43,458 nt of DNA. Origin: Didymodactylos carnosus. Its lineage: Eukaryota > Rotifera > Eurotatoria > Philodinida > Philodinidae. Where the stretch lies: positions 1 to 43,458 of the forward strand of contig CAJNOQ010000681.1 in the NCBI GenBank assembly GCA_905250885.1, read 5' to 3'. A program made the position numbers and the translations under genes. Position 1 is the first letter of the stretch. Each line of letters opens with the position of its first letter. The notes below the pieces were generated by a model that saw only the letters and a list, made by a program, of their open reading frames with translations, ran no database searches and was not told where the DNA came from. Of the stretch, positions 23,783-34,460 are shown piece after piece.

Positions 23783-26700
23783 TTAAGCTGGATCTGGACT
23801 AGCGGCACTATCACTCATAAGTGAAGATGAGGCTAGTGATGTTTGCTGATCAACATAAGATTTTAAATGTGTTGTAACACTATGGCCAAGAATTTCATTC
23901 TAAAATATAACAACAATTCATTGAAGACACGTTTATTAACAAACTGTAATTGTTTTTTACCTTTAGTAACCAAGAGATCGTAATTTCATTGTCATTTTCA
24001 TGGTCATCTCGAACTTTAACTATTACTTTTGAATTATCGATATTTATCTCAGATTCAGATAAAATTGTTATCACATTAGAAGGCATTTTCCTAAACATTA
24101 ATAAAATGCTAATAATTTAATACAACTAAGAAGAGATTATTGAACGCATACATTTGTAATAAATCTGCTACATTAACAATTAATTTAGATTGTGTGGATT
24201 GTTTCAAAATAAACTTGGAATGAAATTCAACTACATGTTCCTTTAAGTTCAATTCACTAATGGCATCTTTTGAACGTAATAAACGCAAACGCTTGAAAAA
24301 GAGACAAGTAAAGTAGAAATGAGCAAAATATATGGTTTCTAAATACTTACTCCATCTTTTATCACAAGTACACCTTGCATCTGTTTGGAACGTTTTTCAG
24401 CACGACTAAGACCACATGTATCTTCTGAACAGAGAGAAAGAAACAGTAATGCTCATCTTAGAAAAAGAACTTAAAAAATCATTTACGTTTAATTTGTTTA
24501 ACAAGATCCATTGAAATATCCACCGGTATTCCGTGTTGAGTTTGAATTGTTATTGTTTCACCGTTAGCGGGTTTATAACAAGGAGTTTCTTCGAAAGAAG
24601 GAGATTTAATATGATCTTTGCCTCTGCTTCTCTCTCTCTCTCTCTGCTTAACTTACTCAGTTCTTCTTGTATTCTTCCTTTAAGAAATTCCATGACACCT
24701 TCTTCTCCATGTACCAGAACGACATTTCGTGGTTGACATTGACGAATTAGTTGAGTTATACCTTTAGCATCAGCATGAGCACTGAACGACATGTAATGAA
24801 CAGATAATTTGGCTTCTATCTGAAACAAAAAAAACATATGCTTACAGATCGCGAAAACCAGAAACATATATCACTTAGGCTAGAGCGCAATAGAGAGAAA
24901 AATTTGCTTCACACATTGAAAATCATCAGATAAAAATGTTTCCAATTGTCTTTCAAAATGGGATTAACTAACGGCAAAACGCCAAAGAGTCCCTCCCTCA
25001 GATTCATCAGCTGTATCATTATACAATTCAAAAACACTGAATCAAAATAATCTCTTTTTAAAATTATCAGCACAAATTCTGCTGCCTCTTCCATTAGCTA
25101 TCATTTGTTATGTAAAATAGACAAATTTGTATATGCGTGCATCTTACTTCTTTCCCATCAAATAAAAATCTCTTTTGACCTAATAATAATTTTGATCCAA
25201 CTGTATTTGCCACACAATAACCAGGAATTATGATCTAAACCGATATAAAATGAAAATTAACCATAAAAAGACTTCAGTTTATAGAGGATGACAGACCATA
25301 TTTTTTTCATCAGGTGCCCATTTTTTAAATAAATGTAAAGAATATCCAGCATGTAACATTCCCGGTGAAGCAAATACAATCATTGAGCCCGGACGATCAA
25401 CATAAGAACGATCCCAAGGCTAAAACCAAGTCAGCAAATGAACAATTTGAATCATACGAATGGGATAAATAAAAGAAATGGAGAGGAAAATATTGATACT
25501 ACATACTTTAATATGTTTAAAATCGAAAACATTCTTTTCATGAAATGTATTTTGAATTTTTTCATTTGTCCAGGATACAAATAATTGATAATAAGTATTA
25601 ACCTAAATCAATAAGCAATAACAGAACTGGATTCAAGATTCTAAGAGAAAAACACATTGGATAAGTAGAACTTTTAAGGAGATACATACTTTTTCACTGA
25701 GACCGGATGCAAAAAAAATAGGTACATTTAAATTCATTCGTTCTAAATATGTTTCTAATAAAATACACAGTTCCTGCGCTCTTCCAACGGCAAAAACAGG
25801 TACCAATACTTTGCCACCACCACGAACACATTCAACCACTTTTGACATAAAATCTCGTTCTCTTGCACGTCGTGAATCCCGTACTGTGCTACCATATGTA
25901 GACTCTGTAATGAGAATATCTGGACGACATCGATCAATGTGAGCAGAACCCAAATGGCGATCAGCTGTTGTGTTAAAATCACCCTGAAATTTAAATACAA
26001 GACTAAACTATGAAAAAATAGTGTTTATAGGAAGTTTTCAAAATTATCAGATCAAAGCAGAGATTAAAATAGACAACACTAACATTTCGTTTATAAGACT
26101 AATTGATGGTTACTTACTGTATAAACAAGTGTCTGTTGTCCAACTCTGATATGAAACATTGCTGCACCCAACACGTGTCCAGCATAATAGGCTTTTATTT
26201 CAAAATCATTATCAACCTAAAAGACTAGAGGAATGTGAATTATTATTCAAAAAAGTAAATAATCAAAAGCTTACTTTAACTGTTTGTCCAAGACTGACAG
26301 GTGTCACTTTTTTCATGCAATTTTTAATATCTTCGGTTGTATATGGTCCTTCGTTTGTTGTTTTATCTGTTGTTACTTTACGAAAATCTTCCTTAGAAAT
26401 AGCAATAAATAAATACCTATAGCAAAGTGAAAGACATAGAGAATATCTAAACTTACTAATAGTAATGGGCATATGGCTTTTGTCGGATATGTCATATAAA
26501 GTGGACCATTATAACCCTTGATCTCCGTCATGTAAGGCAAAGCCCCACAATGATCTAAATGAAAATGACTAAAACAAAATAAATCTTTGTAATTATCTGT
26601 GAACTTGAGAAAAAATAGTTTGTTACATTAGAAGAACAAACTGCTGATAAACAGTCAATAAATATTTAGAACGGGTGTCCAACAAAAATACTATGTAGAT

Positions 26701-27070
26701 GGGAGAAGTCAAAGATTTTTTTCTTGCAAGTTGACAATATACAACTAATTACCTGATAATAACGCAATGGATGTATGGTGTGATCGGTCCATCTTTGCAT
26801 ATGATTGAAAAGTCAGGAAAACGACGCTAGAAGCCACCAAAGAAAAAAATATTAATTTCTCTGAAACTATATATTAATCCGATTTACTTCATCAAAAAAT
26901 CCCATATGTAAACCACAATCAAGCATAATATTTTTACCGCCCATTGTGACCAGAATACAACTACGTCCAACATCTTGACCGGCGCCTTCAAAGAAAATAG
27001 AAAACACTTGCCGAGCTATCAAACAGTAACCGCAAATCCTACCTAGAGGTAATATCTTGATTTCCGACAT
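23783..27070 (-). CDS. INTS11: Integrator complex subunit 11, catalytic endonuclease
   Basis: Sixteen exons, all GT-AG and phase-consistent: 27070-27043, 26985-26888, 26826-26753, 26568-26457, 26391-26275, 26216-26118, 25983-25690, 25602-25507, 25419-25297, 25234-25148, 24819-24657, 24588-24487, 24424-24351, 24291-24152, 24090-23961, 23899-23783. They encode 617 residues (human about 600). INTS11 is the metallo-beta-lactamase/beta-CASP nuclease of the nuclear Integrator complex, which cleaves snRNA 3' ends and nascent transcripts at paused polymerase II. Visible catalytic set: HFHLDH (68-73), AGH (H157), TGD (D178), ITE (E203), FSAHADAKG (H391) and VHGE (H413). The C-terminal domain ends [10 protein letters not shown]. 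The start [10 protein letters not shown] matches the family's MPEIRVTPLG-type start; an upstream ATG does not. Intron 25147-24820 (328 bp) is the longest. All key residues are present, so the gene looks functional. Confidence 0.95.
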
Positions 27071-27300
27071 TGATGTAGATGAATTATTTATACAAGTTAT
27101 ATAAAATAAGAACAACCAAATTAAAATGATTTTTTCAACAGAAGTAACAGTAGTGACATTCTCCTATACTGACGAAATAAACACGAAATATTAATCCGCT
27201 TGGACTCAAATATAAGATGGCAACAAAAGCAGGTATCGTCTTGGTACTTTTACACTTTATAGACACTCCGTGTCACCATCTTGGATTAAGAAAACAATTA
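27071..27300 (-). promoter_or_regulatory. Probable INTS11 promoter with two YY1-like AAGATGG sites
   Basis: The 5' flank of INTS11 contains AAGATGGC at about 27213-27220 on the plus strand and AAGATGGTG on the minus strand at about 27275-27283. AAGATGGC is the core of the YY1 site found near starts of many animal housekeeping genes. Function here is inferred only from motif and position; no TATA box is apparent. Confidence 0.35.
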
Positions 27301-27979
27301 TTTGATATGTCAAGTAACGTTTTTTTATTATATATAGAGAAGAATAGAAAACTTTTCTGAATTGGCCGATGATTTATGAAGGGATAATGCCACATTTCTA
27401 GCACTAATCCCAACTAATAACATCTGGAAAAGTAATTTGATGTAATTTAATGCTTTTTTAAAGTTGTGATATTTATTTTTAAATTTAAAGAGAAACTGTA
27501 GAATGACAAAGGTAGTGAAGAAAAAAGACTGAGCGCTTTCGAATTCTTTTTCAAAGTCTTGAAGTGAAGCTAACTGGAAACGGTGAAGAAATGATAATAA
27601 ATCATGCCTGTATATAAGAAAATATCTATAGGAAAAAGAATGCTAATCTATGCGGAAGGCCACATTTTTGATCAAAGTGAAATATAGGTATGAACCTTAT
27701 TGGAGAAAAAGACTGTACAAATATCATTTTCTAATGAAGAAAAAAATTTTTTTCGACTAATTTTTGAGGAAGATAAATTTGCAGGCTCGTTTTTACGAAA
27801 TGGATATGAAAGAAAATGGGAGAAAATAGAAGAAAAGAAACTATTTACACTTATACTCGGTTAGTCTGAGAAAATGGATAAAACTACTTGCTACAAACCT
27901 CAAGCAAAGATTTTTTTAGAAGATTTCTTCATCTTACTGGCGCGTACCTATATACAAATTCGTCTTTTTCATGAGGCCA
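27301..27979. other. Gene-less region
   Basis: AT-rich, no exon, RNA gene or repeat recognised. Confidence 0.45.
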
Positions 27980-28325
27980 TATCACAAAAAAACTTAAGTG
28001 TCTATATCACTAAGTTAAGTCTTTGGACTTAAGTTTTATCTTATTACAAAAAATTTAAGTCAAAAAGTGACTTAAGTCATGGGAAATGTAGCCTTAAAGT
28101 AAAGACCGAAAACTTAAGTCGTTGACGCATTTTTCGAATAGCTGCAGGCATTTAACGATACGATTCAACGAAAACGACGTTCTATGGATTAGAGAATAAA
28201 TAGTTTGTTATTTTGTTCCAAGTTTGTCACTGTTGTCAATGACTTTTAAAAAGTAAACAAATCGCCAACTTGAGTCTTTTCGTAATACGGTTTAAGTTCC
28301 CAGACTTAAGTTTCGTAATACGACC
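27980..28325. repeat. ACTTAAGT-rich inverted-repeat patch
   Basis: The octamer palindrome ACTTAAGT occurs at 27992, 28027, 28070, 28112 and 28304, with near matches between. The left part (AAGTCTTTGGACTTAAGTTT...TTATTACAAAAAATTTAAGTC) is an inverted, diverged match to 28265-28325 (CTTAAGTCTGGGAACTTAAA on the other strand, with ATTACGAAAAGACT). Probably a degraded fold-back element. Confidence 0.55.
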
Positions 28326-28353
28326 CCCTGCTCTTGCATAATCACTGGTATAT

Positions 28354-28543
28354 CCCATGAGGTTTTTTTCCCGTTTCAAACGGTGTCCAAACGCATGCAA
28401 ACAACGAAATAATAGAAACGCATTCAATCGATAGTTGAAACGCGTTTTTTAGCCGTATAAACGATATACGAAACGCGTTTCTATTACTTCGTCGTTTACA
28501 CGCGTTTGGTCACCGTTTCAAACCGCAAAGAAAACCTCATGGG
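28354..28543. mobile_element. 190-bp MITE-like inverted-repeat element
   Basis: Ends CCCATGAGGTTTT (left) and AAAACCTCATGGG (right). Arms of about 80 bp each contain GTTTCAAACGGTG, CCAAACGCRTG and AATAGAAACGCG motifs in inverted orientation with scattered mismatches. No open frame. The flanks (TATAT on the left, TAGAT on the right) do not give a clear target duplication. Confidence 0.7.
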
Positions 28544-29080
28544 TAGATGTCAGATGTGCTTATGACGTATATGTTTTATCTTTTTTTACAGCGTAAATCC
28601 ATTGAATGGAATGAAAATTTTAAATCTAAACAGAAACTGAATGAGATTTCATGTATTGCTTTCATTTTATTCGGACAAGCTGTAATTGCCAATATATTAA
28701 CTGTTATCATTGACGCAATTGTATACATATCAATCTCATTTGGTTTTTGTTTGGTTCGTTGGTTTGATTGCACGTTCAAAATTTTAGAGTCGAGAGTTAA
28801 GTAGTAGGCTCAAAAGTTCATATCACCGCAAAACTCTACAATCAACGAAGTTGGATGTATTCTTTCCCATTGGTGAATGCTGGAATGAAAAGAAATGATG
28901 CTGAAAAGATGTCGCACACGAATACTACTTCTCGTACTTTCCAAAAAAGAGGTTAATCTATAATGCATCAAGAACCATATAGTAAGGGTTTACAAGAAGT
29001 AAGATCAGACTAAGAACACGCAGCGTCTAGAATTCGGCATAGGTTTTTGTTTTCATTAACCATGGAATCAATAGTAATGA
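28544..29080. other. Gene-less region
   Basis: An open frame at 28547-28804 has hydrophobic stretches but no recognisable family, splice context or upstream signals. Confidence 0.4.
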
Positions 29081-29116
29081 GAATATCTGGAGATATTTAA
29101 ATATCTCCAGATATTC
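29081..29116. repeat. Perfect 36-bp palindrome without spacer
   Basis: GAATATCTGGAGATATTT is followed directly by its reverse complement. No flanking duplication. Confidence 0.9.
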
Positions 29117-29281
29117 AGGGTTCTCGATCAAGCGTGCATTGTTTTCTCAAAAGATATATATTATATTAGGTGTTCTTCAATAAAAAGTTAGAAGACTTTT
29201 CGTCTGAAAGGACAAAACACTGGGAAAAATGCTCTCGGTAAAAGCAACCAAACCGATGTACTAAAAATCGGCAATTAACCT

Positions 29282-29357
29282 CATGAATGCCGTAAGGCAT
29301 CTATATGATAGCCTATCATATAGATGCCTTACGGCATTCATGTCAACGGTTGACATG
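29282..29357. repeat. Two overlapping perfect palindromes
   Basis: 29282-29311 and 29313-29342 are exact inverted copies (30-bp arms, one-base centre; arm starts CATGAATGCCGTAAGGCAT). The terminal CATG is shared with a second palindrome at 29339-29357, CATGTCAAC-G-GTTGACATG. Confidence 0.9.
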
Positions 29358-30242
29358 AAGGAAATTTTATATGTTGCATATGCTTTTTCGTTCTATCGAT
29401 TTAACGAAAACAAACTGCTAAAGGAACACATATGCCACGAAAAAACAGAACGCAAAGAGAGCCATTTAATCGTTTTTTTACATACGCATGGCGTTGGACG
29501 CGTAAGCGGACAAATAACGGCATTCAAGAGGTTAATCATGAAAAATCGTACGATTAATCGTGATTAATTGACGATTTTTTCTGGGTACTAGGTTCGAACC
29601 CATCTTAGAAAATACATATTTTTTTCTGTTTTTTCATTGTTTATTATGTATGGTGACATGTACGTCACCCAGCAACGGTCTTAGCATCAGCTGAAGTCAG
29701 AGCCTTTCCGGCGAGCCGATTTTAGATATGAATCCATAGCTTACGGAGAACTCGACGATCTCGACCAAATCTGTGAGATTCTGTCGCTGGTGAAGAAACC
29801 TTTGAAGGTCATAATATGTTTTAGATGACTTTACTAAATCATTGAGGCACTGTTATCGCATATTCTGCATTAAAAATTTGAACACCTGAAAAAACAAAGA
29901 AAAGAATGAATATATTGCGAGTATTAAGTGCGACACTACTACGACCAGCTCTTAAACAAATATACATTTCCTACATTTTACATGTTATACCGTATACTTT
30001 ACAAATTTATGGATGCACATCTAACTATGATTTACGCTTATTTAGACAATTATAATATCAAGCTACTCTCACTATTTCCGGGACTGGCCGCGAGACTGGT
30101 CAGGAAAAGCTAGAAGATCTCGGTCTTCCTTCTATTGACCAATTCTATATGCACAAATTTGTCTTTTACATAAAATAGTTTATCATCATACTACTTCTTA
30201 CTTGTCAGATTTAATTACTGTGCGTATATTAATCTGTCAAAC
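29358..30242. other. Gene-less region
   Basis: No gene recognised. A GGTTCGAACCC motif at about 29591 resembles a pol III B box, but there is no A box or cloverleaf around it. Confidence 0.45.
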
Positions 30243-30309
30243 CGTTTTTCACATAAGACAGACATTCTTTCTGTAGTACAGAAAGAATGTCTCTCTTATG
30301 TGAAAAACG
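30243..30309. repeat. Near-perfect palindrome, 33-bp arms
   Basis: 30243-30275 and 30277-30309 are inverted copies with one mismatch (AAGACAGAC versus AAGAGAGAC) around a single central base. Confidence 0.9.
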
Positions 30310-31120
30310 ATCAATGTGGAAAAAGAACTATCTTTGGCTGTTCAGAACTGTTGGCTCCGCATGTTCGATTCTGAAGTGAAAACAGTTAATACACCATATA
30401 TATGTACGAGAGATGTTTTCATTGGAACAGCATATTAGAAATTAATTGAGAAAAAAAATCGGCAGCAGAAGCTACAACAAGAGACGATACAATCGTAGAT
30501 TAGGAGAAATAGGTAAGAGTTGGATAAGTGAGTTATAAAAATTGTATACGATATTTATACGACTCGTATAAGAATCTGATAAGACTTTTTTCAAGAGAAT
30601 TATGAAGTTCTTATAAGTCTAGTACGGAATAATTATCACAATCGTGGTCGGATAATACTCATATAATTTTTTTATACACCCCTTACCAGTTAAGTATATA
30701 AGATTCGGTGTCTAGGGTTCATGTGGTTGATTTGATGATGATGTCGGGCTTTAAATCACAGCCACAATCAATGGGCAAGCGTAAATGGCTGAGAAAACCA
30801 AGAAAAATCAAATTAGCCTTGCCAAATGTCTAGACTTGTGTTGTTCACACGTTTTTTTGCTGTCATATTTATTTCTTTGAGATCTTACTGTATATACTTC
30901 TATTGTCGCATGACAAGACAGAAAATTAATTCGGCTGGAAAATATCACCTTCCAGACTTACTAAGTGAAGTTCCTCCTGGGGGCTAGATTATACTAAATT
31001 TCCAGGCTGCTTACATTTTTAGTCAAAACAAGCAACACATTTCGAATTAGTTCATCATTGGAGAAATGAGAAGGATGCTTGAAAAAACGTTTATTCGTAA
31101 AAGAATTCTGGTTTGTCCGC
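30310..31120. other. Gene-less region
   Basis: No exon, RNA gene or repeat recognised. Confidence 0.45.
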
Positions 31121-31128
31121 ATGATAAA

Positions 31129-32197
31129 TAGGCATGCACCAAACCGTTCGCAACCGAACATGTTCGGTCACCAAACTGTTCGCAACCGAACATGTTCGGT
31201 CACCAAACTGTCCGCAACCGAACATGTTCGGCCACCGAACGGTTCGCTACTGAACATGTTCGCTGCCGATCAGCGAGCCCTAGCTTGGGATGGTTGCATG
31301 CCTGATCTGGACTAAAGGCAAACTGAATGAAATTGAAGCTTTTGAAGGAAATTACCAGCGAGAAAACAGATTAACTAAAGCACAATATGAGCGAATGTGT
31401 CTTCTACCGGATCGCTATCGAACGTGTTCGGACGAAGATTGTAAATACGATAGTTTATATTTTTCTCATCAGAGACATCGACGAGCGCTCTGCTGACAAA
31501 CTATTAGGACAAAGTACCATAAACCTTATAAAGATACGTTCAAATTAGAGCTGCAACTGTCTGTCTACTTTTTTCTGCACAGTGAGAAAAACCATTTTTG
31601 CATGAAAACAAACTAAATCAATCTGCTATACAAAGGCCACGTTAGTAATTAATTAGAGAGTAAATCAGATATAATGGAAACTAAAGGTACTTTCAACTTC
31701 CTGGAATAAAGTAAATATAAATTTGCTGCTCTGATTCAAACTTTTCTTTACATGACTACCCACGGCTACGGCGTAATCAAGGCTGCTCCTCCGTTTGGTG
31801 TAATCTCCATCATTTTTTCTGTTTTACAAAGATTTCTTTCATGTGTTCTTCGTTCTCATGTTCTTAGCTTTGACAAACTATTTTTTTTAAACCTTTTGTA
31901 GCGATTCAGTAGAAGACACATTCGCTCACATTGTACTTTAGTCTATTTTCTCACTGGTTAGTTCCTTCAAAAGCTTCAATTTCATTCAATTTACCTTTAG
32001 CCCAGATCAGGCATGCAACTATCCCAAGCTAGGGCTCGCTGATCGGCAGCGAACATGTTCAGTAGCGAACCGTTCGGTAACAAACCGCTTGATGACCGAA
32101 CATGTTCGGGTGCGAACAGTTTGGTGACCGAACATGTTTGGTAACAAACCGCTCGGTGCCGATCAGCGATTCCTAGTTTGGGATTGTTGCATGCCTA
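31129..32197. mobile_element. Composite non-autonomous hAT-like element with exact 8-bp target duplication
   Basis: ATGATAAA lies at 31121-31128 and 32198-32205, directly outside ends TAGGCATGCA and TGCATGCCTA. The element is a large imperfect inverted repeat. Each arm contains a MITE-like subunit (31129-31303 and 32008-32197), itself bounded by YAGGCATGCA and TGCATGCCT, followed by about 140 bp of inverted shared sequence (31304-31440 against 31868-32007). The unpaired middle (about 31440-31868) has no transposase. A short open frame at 31290-31496 lies partly in the left arm and is not a recognised protein. Confidence 0.82.
31156..31261. repeat. GAACATGTTC palindromes at exact 32-bp spacing
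   Basis: The 10-bp palindrome GAACATGTTC starts at 31156, 31188, 31220 and 31252. The right arm of the same element has it at 32051 and 32098, with a variant GAACATGTTT at 32130, again 32 bp from its neighbour. Placement fits subterminal transposase-binding repeats; that role is inferred. Confidence 0.85.
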
Positions 32198-33233
32198 ATG
32201 ATAAATTGAAATTGCAAACTGTGATAAGTTTTTGAACATGTCAAAAGTCTGTACACTATTTTCTTTTCTTTTTATGATGAGTATTGGTAATCTCTATCAA
32301 ATATAAAATTTAATTTCTATTACTTTGTAAACGGTATGAACTATCGAAGAAAAATCATCATTTAAAATCTCGCAAAAACAGGTTTATCACAGTGAAGGCT
32401 TTTATTTATTGCGGTGCTTAATAAAATACAAGGATTAGTAGTTGTTTTGAAAAAATCCAAACTTCGTTCTACAAAACCAACAAATATTTTATGAAATCCT
32501 TCCCCGCTTGAATCACTTAGATAGAAAATTGTTCACCGCAACTTCACCTTTCAGAGAATTGAAAACTTGAAATAGGGTGAACCAAATAAGGTTATGGGAA
32601 TAGGTGAAAACTCTTGAGTTTGATAAAAAGCTTTTCGATTAAGTAAAAAAACTTTGGATTTTTTAGAAAATGGCTACAAGTTCCTTTTAGATTTAGCCCG
32701 TGAATGAAAAACTCCCGCTCTAATAAGTTCTTCCATTGAGATTTTTAAAAAAAAGTTGATAAAAACAGCCTTGTTATAAAATAAAATATGGTTCTGCTTT
32801 CAAGTAGAGAAGCTCCGTTTCGGTCTTGCTGTAAGGCATGTGGTGAGAGGTATACTTAATATTTGTATGTCATTATAGGGTAGACATCAGGTACCATCTA
32901 CCCTGAAGAAATCACGGTTTCATCTCTTCCCACTGACAAGAAAAACGGAATGTCCGTTTTTCAGGCGTATAACTTCCCGAACTTTACTCCAATCGAAAAC
33001 ATTTCATATCTACAGAACAAAAAGTTCGGAAAGCCTAGAAATTTACGTTTATAGGTTTTCCAACATGCTCTACAAGATTTTATATAAATGTGGAATAAAT
33101 TCATGCAGTAATTTACTTAGACCATTATTATTTACTAAGACTAAACACCGAAATTCTACAAAATACCGAATCGAAATGTCCGACGCTGCCCTAGATAAAG
33201 TAGTTCGCTAACATGTCTGCATAAATGAACAGC
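32198..33233. other. Gene-less region
   Basis: AT-rich sequence with no recognisable gene or repeat; it begins with the right target-site copy of the hAT-like element. Confidence 0.45.
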
Positions 33234-33317
33234 TCTTCTCTTTTCTATTTTGTCTTTTCCCACTTTGGTTTAAAAGGAGAAACCAAAGTGGGAAAAGACA
33301 AAATAGAAAAGAGAAGA
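33234..33317. repeat. Perfect hairpin, 38-bp arms, 8-bp loop
   Basis: 33234-33271 (TCTTCTCTTTTCTATTTTGT and on) is the exact reverse complement of 33280-33317. The loop is AAAAGGAG. No transposon ends or target duplication. Confidence 0.9.
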
Positions 33318-33553
33318 CTTATCCAACTCTTTAATAAATTGCTTTCGTTGATTTATATGAAATGATATGGACGTTACTTCATTAGATGCTTGGTTAAATA
33401 ATAACACGCCTTTCTGGCGATATTTTGTTTTTGTTTTAGTACAAAAGTATACGGTTTTTTAAACATTATGGTGATAAATTTTCAAGTGTGCGTAGGGGTG
33501 AAGGTGAATTAGATTTAGAACTTGAGCTAATTTTAGCAGTTTATTCCATTTTA

Positions 33554-34033
33554 TTAAATAATTAGAATGTTTACAAAATACAGTAAACAAACAGTCCAAA
33601 AGGTTCCATCCCCTTTGCCAAGCAGCAGTCCGACGGTATAGTCGCCATAATTAGCCGCTGCCAGATCCAGTTTGTTGTCATTGTGAAAATCACCTGATAT
33701 TACGGAAGATGGGCTGCCACCAGCCGTATAGTTCATTTGAATCTGAAAGGTTCCATCCGCTTTGCCAAGCAGCACACTGACGGTATTGCCGAAATAGTTG
33801 GCCGCTGGCAGATCCAGTTTGTTATCATTGAGAAAATCACCTGATATTACGGATCGTGGACTGCTACCAACCGTATGACTGTGTGTGGCCGTTTGACTGT
33901 GAAAGGTTCCATCCTCTTTGCCAAACAGCATAGCAACGTCGTTGTCGAGTGAGCTGACTACTGCCATATCTAGTTGTGTGTTATTCCTGAAGTAGCCTAT
34001 TGCCGCAGAAGTTGGATTGCGGCCGGTGTTTTA
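33554..34033 (-). pseudogene. FG-GAP/VCBS repeat protein fragment
   Basis: Reading on the minus strand from about 34033 (NPTSAAIGYF) to the stop at 33554, about 155 residues contain three FG-GAP/VCBS-type repeats: LDMAVVSSLDNDVAMLFGKE, then NDNKLDLPAANYFGNTVSVL and NDNKLDLAAANYGDYTVGLL, each closing with a G-x-x-DGTF. The DxNxD-like loops are calcium-binding in related beta-propeller proteins. Full proteins need about seven blades, and many carry signal peptides; here neither end is proper. The 5' side abuts a fold-back element (34102 onward), and after the last DGTF the frame runs into an unrelated hydrophobic tail. I read it as a truncated gene or exon relic. FG-GAP proteins of this style are common in bdelloid genomes. 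Confidence 0.7.
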
Positions 34034-34101
34034 GGGTCTTGAAACCGAATAAGGATTCATGCACACATAGCCTGAAATAAGACAAGGTTGAAATAGCGAC
34101 G

Positions 34102-34430
34102 GGTCACTAACTCTTAAAAGCAGGGTATCTAGAAAACCAAATCACAGAAAACCAAGTCCTTCAGTTCAATTCAGATAATATTTGTAAATAAATTAATGGT
34201 GTAGAGCAAACATTTTGGAAGAAAGTGAGACGTCTAGTTTTGATAGTAAGCGACCTTCCATAAATTGAATGCTGCTTTATGAGAAAGGCTCGTAAAAAGC
34301 GTCTGATTTTCTTCGAACATGTTTGCTCTACGCGATGAATTTATTTACAGATATTTTCTAAATTGAACTCAGAGCCTTGATTTTCTGGGATTTGGTTTTC
34401 CAGATACCCTACTTTTAAGAGTTAGTGAGC
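34102..34430. mobile_element. Fold-back element, family 2, shorter copy
   Basis: Inverted arms begin TCACTAACTCTTAAAAG on the left and end CTTTTAAGAGTTAGTGAG on the right. The arms share TGTAGAGCAAACATTTTGG / GAACATGTTTGCTCTACGCG, GAGACGTCT-type and GAAAACCAAATC-type motifs with the element at 23061-23582. The adjoining GATTTCAAGTCTTATGCGGA (34433-34452) recurs inverted at about 22447-22467 (TCCGCATAAGACTTGAAATC), inside the hAT-like element. Confidence 0.75.
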
Positions 34431-34460
34431 CGATTTCAAGTCTTATGCGGACTCCACACC

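Noticed and set aside
24629..24646. CT microsatellite as a regulatory feature
   Set aside because: It lies in an INTS11 intron near the 5' splice site and is adequately explained as simple repeat.
24909..25094. Possible extra exon inside the longest INTS11 intron
   Set aside because: Flanking INTS11 exons join in phase and match the family without it.
28547..28804. 85-codon open frame with hydrophobic stretches
   Set aside because: It begins at the edge of a MITE-like element, resembles no known protein, and AT-rich DNA readily yields hydrophobic frames.
29586..29606. GGTTCGAACCC, a match to the tRNA/SINE B box
   Set aside because: No A box at the proper distance on either strand and the surrounding bases do not form a T arm or cloverleaf; the motif is nearly palindromic and can occur by chance.
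31290..31496. Protein-like open frame in the left arm of the composite hAT element
   Set aside because: The inverted copy in the right arm does not keep the frame and no transposase motif (such as a C-terminal dimerisation block) is visible.
31129..32197. CRISPR-like array (regularly spaced short repeats)
   Set aside because: The 32-bp-spaced palindromes sit in a DNA with eukaryotic introns and inside a transposon with target duplications; intervening sequences are themselves similar, so they are not unique spacers.
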